In this document: piece by piece, positions 61,101 to 64,000 of the stretch | Layout of the letters: every line of letters starts with the position of its first letter | Position numbering within the stretch: position 1 is the stretch's first letter | Position numbers and translations under genes: made by a program | Notes under the pieces: model-generated | Told to the model about the DNA's origin: nothing | The model's database searches: none | Seen by the model: only the letters and a program-made list of their open reading frames with translations | Source: Siccibacter colletis | GTDB lineage: Bacteria > Pseudomonadota > Gammaproteobacteria > Enterobacterales > Enterobacteriaceae | Length of the DNA stretch: 64,000 bases | Direction of reading: 5' to 3' | Assembly: GCF_000696575.1 (NCBI RefSeq) | Contig: NZ_JMSQ01000039.1 | Coordinates: 233,759-297,758 of the forward strand

Positions 61101-62021
61101 ATGGTTAATTACGTCATAAAGCGCCTGTTGGGGCTAATACCGACGCTGTTCATCGTGATGGTGCTGGTATTTTTATTTGTTCATATGCTGCCCGGCGATC
61201 CGGCGCGGCTGATTGCCGGGCCGGAAGCGGACGCAGAAGTGATTGCACTGGTACGCCAGCAGCTGGGGCTGGATCAGCCGCTGTGGTATCAGTTCTGGCA
61301 CTACATGACCTCGGTACTGCAGGGCGACTTCGGCCTTTCGATGGTGTCGCGCCGTCCGGTATCCGAGGAGATCGCCAGCCGCTTTATGCCTACTCTGTGG
61401 CTGACGCTGACCAGCATGGCATGGGCGATGCTGTTTGGTCTTATCACCGGCATTATCGCCGCCGTCTGGCGCAACCGCTGGCCGGATCGGCTGAGCATGA
61501 CGGTGGCGGTCACCGGGATCTCCTTCCCGGCGTTTGCCCTCGGGATGCTGCTGATGCAGGTGTTTTCGGTGCAGCTCGGCTGGCTGCCCACGGTAGGCGC
61601 CGACAGCTGGCAGCACTACATTCTGCCGTCGCTGACGCTGGGTGCGGGGGTGGCCGCGGTGATGGCGCGTTTTACCCGCGCCTCGTTTGTTGACGTGCTG
61701 AGCGAAGATTACATGCGCACCGCGCGCGCCAAAGGGCTGAGCGAGCGCTGGGTGATCCTCAGGCACGGGCTGCGCAACGCCATGATCCCGGTCGTCACTA
61801 TGATGGGGTTGCAGTTCGGCTTTCTGCTCGGCGGCTCGATTATCGTCGAACAGGTGTTCAACTGGCCGGGGCTGGGGCGTCTGCTGGTGGCCTCGGTAGA
61901 GATGCGCGACTATCCGGTGATTCAGGCAGAAGTCCTGCTGTTTTCGCTGGAGTTTATACTTATCAACTTAGTGGTGGACGTGCTCTACGCCGCCATTAAC
62001 CCGGCTATCAGGTACAAATAA
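61101..62021 (+). CDS. gsiC: GsiC, glutathione ABC transporter permease
   Basis: 306 residues, the E. coli length. DppB-type permease with six membrane segments, N-terminal [24 protein letters not shown], and the coupling loop [30 protein letters not shown]. Start at 61101 has AAAGG upstream; a frame extending 12 residues upstream begins in the palindromic repeat and is rejected. The next gene follows after 2 bases. Confidence 0.95.
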   Translation: MVNYVIKRLLGLIPTLFIVMVLVFLFVHMLPGDPARLIAGPEADAEVIALVRQQLGLDQPLWYQFWHYMTSVLQGDFGLSMVSRRPVSEEIASRFMPTLWLTLTSMAWAMLFGLITGIIAAVWRNRWPDRLSMTVAVTGISFPAFALGMLLMQVFSVQLGWLPTVGADSWQHYILPSLTLGAGVAAVMARFTRASFVDVLSEDYMRTARAKGLSERWVILRHGLRNAMIPVVTMMGLQFGFLLGGSIIVEQVFNWPGLGRLLVASVEMRDYPVIQAEVLLFSLEFILINLVVDVLYAAINPAIRYK

Positions 62022-62023
62022 GG

Positions 62024-62935
62024 ATGCGACTTTTTAACTGGCGTCGACAGGCGATCCTCAACGCGATGCCCGGCCTGCGCCCCGACAGCGTGCGCACCCC
62101 AGGACGGGAGTTCTGGCGGCGGCTCAAACGTCAACCGACCGCGCTGGTTGCTGGCGCGTTTGTGCTGATACTGATTCTGGTGGCGATCGTCGCGCCCTGG
62201 ATTGTGCCCTATGATGTTGCCAACTACTTCGACTATGACCGGCTGAATGAAGGCCCGTCGCTGATGCACTGGTTTGGCGTGGATTCGCTGGGGCGGGATA
62301 TTTTCAGCCGGGTACTGGTCGGCGCACAAATCTCGCTGGCGGCCGGGGTGTTTGCCGTGCTGATTGGCGCGCTGATCGGCACCGTGCTGGGGCTGGTGGC
62401 GGGTTATTACGAAGGCTGGTGGGATCGCATCATTATGCGCATCTGCGACGTGCTGTTTGCTTTTCCCGGCATCCTGCTGGCGATTGCGGTGGTGGCGGTG
62501 ATGGGCAGCGGCATGGCGAACGTGATTATCGCCGTGGCGATCTTCAGTATTCCCGCCTTTGCCCGTCTGGTGCGCGGCAACACGCTGGTGCTGAAACACC
62601 AGACCTTTATCGAGTCGGCGCGCAGCATCGGGGCATCCGATCGTACCATCCTGTTCCGGCATATTCTGCCGGGTACGGTCTCCTCGATCGTGGTCTACTT
62701 CACCATGCGCATCGGCACCTCGATCATCTCCGCCGCCAGCCTGTCGTTTCTTGGCCTCGGCGCACAGCCGCCAACGCCGGAGTGGGGCGCGATGCTCAAC
62801 GAGGCGCGGGCCGATATGGTGATGGCACCGCACGTGGCCCTGTTCCCGAGCCTGGCGATCTTCCTTACCGTACTGGCGTTTAACCTGCTCGGCGATGGCC
62901 TGCGTGACGCACTCGATCCGAAGATAAAAGGGTAA
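62024..62935 (+). CDS. gsiD: GsiD, glutathione ABC transporter permease
   Basis: 303 residues, the E. coli length. DppC-type permease with a cytoplasmic N-terminus, six membrane segments and the coupling loop [21 protein letters not shown]. It pairs with GsiC. Last gene of iaaA-gsiABCD, followed by a terminator. E. coli yliE and yliF, which lie between gsiD and rimO there, are absent. Confidence 0.95.
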   Translation: MRLFNWRRQAILNAMPGLRPDSVRTPGREFWRRLKRQPTALVAGAFVLILILVAIVAPWIVPYDVANYFDYDRLNEGPSLMHWFGVDSLGRDIFSRVLVGAQISLAAGVFAVLIGALIGTVLGLVAGYYEGWWDRIIMRICDVLFAFPGILLAIAVVAVMGSGMANVIIAVAIFSIPAFARLVRGNTLVLKHQTFIESARSIGASDRTILFRHILPGTVSSIVVYFTMRIGTSIISAASLSFLGLGAQPPTPEWGAMLNEARADMVMAPHVALFPSLAIFLTVLAFNLLGDGLRDALDPKIKG

Positions 62936-62965
62936 TTTTCCGCCGAGCGGGCTTATACGACCCAT

Positions 62966-62993
62966 AAAAAAGGCTGCCAGTGGCAGCCTTTTT
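62966..62993. terminator. Bidirectional terminator between gsiD and rimO
   Basis: AGGCTGCC and GGCAGCCT form an 8-bp stem with a 3-base loop, flanked by six A and five T, between convergent genes. Confidence 0.92.
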
Positions 62994-63006
62994 CCGGTTC
63001 ACACGC

Positions 63007-63999
63007 TTATACGCGCGTGCCCCACAGATCGTACTCGTCGGCGTTCTCAACCTTCACGCGCACCACGTCGCCGGGTTTAACGTTAGTTTCACCGTTGAGA
63101 TAGACCGCGCCGTCGATTTCCGGCGCATCGGCCATGCTGCGGCCAATGGCACCTTCTTCGTCCACTTCATCGATGATGACGAGGATCTCGCGGCCCACTT
63201 TCTCCTGCAGGCGCTCAGCAGAGATCTGCTGCTGCAGCTGCATAAAGCGGTTCCAGCGCTCCTCTTTGATCGCTTCCGGCACCTGGTCCGGCAGATCGTT
63301 AGCACCTGCGCCTTCCACCGGGCTGTACTTGAAGCAGCCCACGCGATCCAGACGCGCTTCCTTCAGGAAGTCGAGCAGCATCTGGAAATCTTCCTCGGTT
63401 TCACCGGGGAAACCGACGATAAAGGTGGAACGCAGGGTCAGTTCCGGGCACACCTCACGCCACTGCTTGATGCGCGCCAGCTGGCGGTCAACGGAGCCAG
63501 GACGCTTCATCAGCTTCAGGATGCGCGGGCTGGCGTGCTGCAGCGGGATGTCGAGGTAGGGCAGGATTTTGCCTTCCGCCATCAGCGGGATCACGTCATC
63601 CACGTGCGGGTAAGGGTAAACGTAGTGCAGACGCACCCAGACGCCGAGCTTCGCCAGCTGCTCACACAGGCTGACCATGCTGGTTTTCACCGGCGCGCCG
63701 TTCCAGAAGCCGGTGCGGTGCTTCACGTCCACGCCGTAGGCGGAGGTATCCTGGGAGATCACCAGCAGCTCTTTTACGCCAGCTTCTACCAGACGTTTGG
63801 CTTCGGCCAGTACGTCGCCAATCGGACGGCTGTCGAGATCGCCGCGCATCGACGGGATGATGCAGAAGGTGCAGCGGTGGTTACAGCCTTCAGAGATTTT
63901 CAGGTAGGCGTAATGACGCGGCGTCAGCTTCACGCCCTGTTCCGGCACCAGGCTCAGGAACGGGTTGTGCTGCGGCTTCGGCACGTAGTGATGCACGTG
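63007..63999 (-). CDS. rimO: RimO, ribosomal protein S12 methylthiotransferase (5' partial)
   Basis: About 330 C-terminal residues of the 441 expected; the N-terminal cluster domain lies beyond the window. The frame is open to the edge (first visible [17 protein letters not shown]), so the GTG at 63996 is not a start. Radical-SAM motif CNHRCTFC binds the 4Fe-4S cluster, and the C-terminal TRAM domain (about the last 70 residues) binds S12. It methylthiolates Asp88 of S12 (E. coli numbering). Confidence 0.96.
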   Translation of the reverse strand, partial: HVHHYVPKPQHNPFLSLVPEQGVKLTPRHYAYLKISEGCNHRCTFCIIPSMRGDLDSRPIGDVLAEAKRLVEAGVKELLVISQDTSAYGVDVKHRTGFWNGAPVKTSMVSLCEQLAKLGVWVRLHYVYPYPHVDDVIPLMAEGKILPYLDIPLQHASPRILKLMKRPGSVDRQLARIKQWREVCPELTLRSTFIVGFPGETEEDFQMLLDFLKEARLDRVGCFKYSPVEGAGANDLPDQVPEAIKEERWNRFMQLQQQISAERLQEKVGREILVIIDEVDEEGAIGRSMADAPEIDGAVYLNGETNVKPGDVVRVKVENADEYDLWGTRV

Positions 64000-64000
64000 T

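Overview
The window is chromosomal DNA of a gamma-proteobacterium of the Enterobacteriaceae. Gene content and order match the E. coli ybhL-to-rimO segment almost gene for gene, but the base composition is higher in GC and the accessory genes (alpha- and beta-glucoside PTS loci, a GH31 locus, an Emr-type efflux operon) fit an Enterobacter/Leclercia/Klebsiella-like genome. The genus cannot be settled from this stretch alone. I saw no rRNA, tRNA, prophage, transposase or CRISPR array. Both end genes, ybhL and rimO, are cut by the window edges.

Layout. 1-4.9 kb: end of ybhL, a small type II toxin-antitoxin pair with an inverted-repeat operator, the lipid/envelope operon ybhP-clsB-ybhN, and ybhQ. 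4.9-12.3 kb: the CecR-controlled ABC-2 exporter operon cecR-ybhG-ybhF-ybhS-ybhR, divergent from rhlE. 12.4-22.1 kb: a carbohydrate island between rhlE and dinG. One half is a GntR regulator, a PTS EIICB and a GH4 6-phospho-glucosidase. Facing it is a bgl-type operon (antiterminator, EIIBCA, two GH1 phospho-beta-glucosidases) with two RNA antiterminator sites. 22.2-28 kb: SOS-controlled dinG-ybiB, ybiJ (with a consensus CRP site), ybiI, a flavin-reductase-like gene and rlmF. 28-39.5 kb: ybiO, glnHPQ (sigma-54/NtrC promoter), dps, rhtA, ompX, opgE, the 42-codon mntS with an MntR box, and mntR-ybiR. 39.6-43.8 kb: an inserted tripartite efflux operon. 43.9-46.7 kb: ldtB and ybiT. 46.7-51.9 kb: a tandem palindromic repeat, then a GH31 glycosidase and MFS transporter divergent from a LacI-type regulator. 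51.9-64 kb: ybiU, ybiV, moeAB, iaaA-gsiABCD and rimO.

Functional themes. The core genes deal with membrane lipids and cell wall (clsB, ldtB, opgE, ompX), stress and metal protection (dps, mntS/mntR, dinG), glutamine and glutathione import (glnHPQ, gsiABCD), molybdopterin synthesis (moeAB) and RNA or ribosome modification (rhlE, rlmF, rimO, ybiT). The accessory genes add phosphorylated alpha- and beta-glucoside use, cleavage of an unknown alpha-glucoside after MFS import, and export of toxic compounds. Nothing here is a clear unknown defence or mobile system. The most informative items are the regulatory elements of the accessory operons, a GH4 enzyme with a non-standard CDQP signature, and a palindromic repeat that supplies the stop codon of the GH31 gene.
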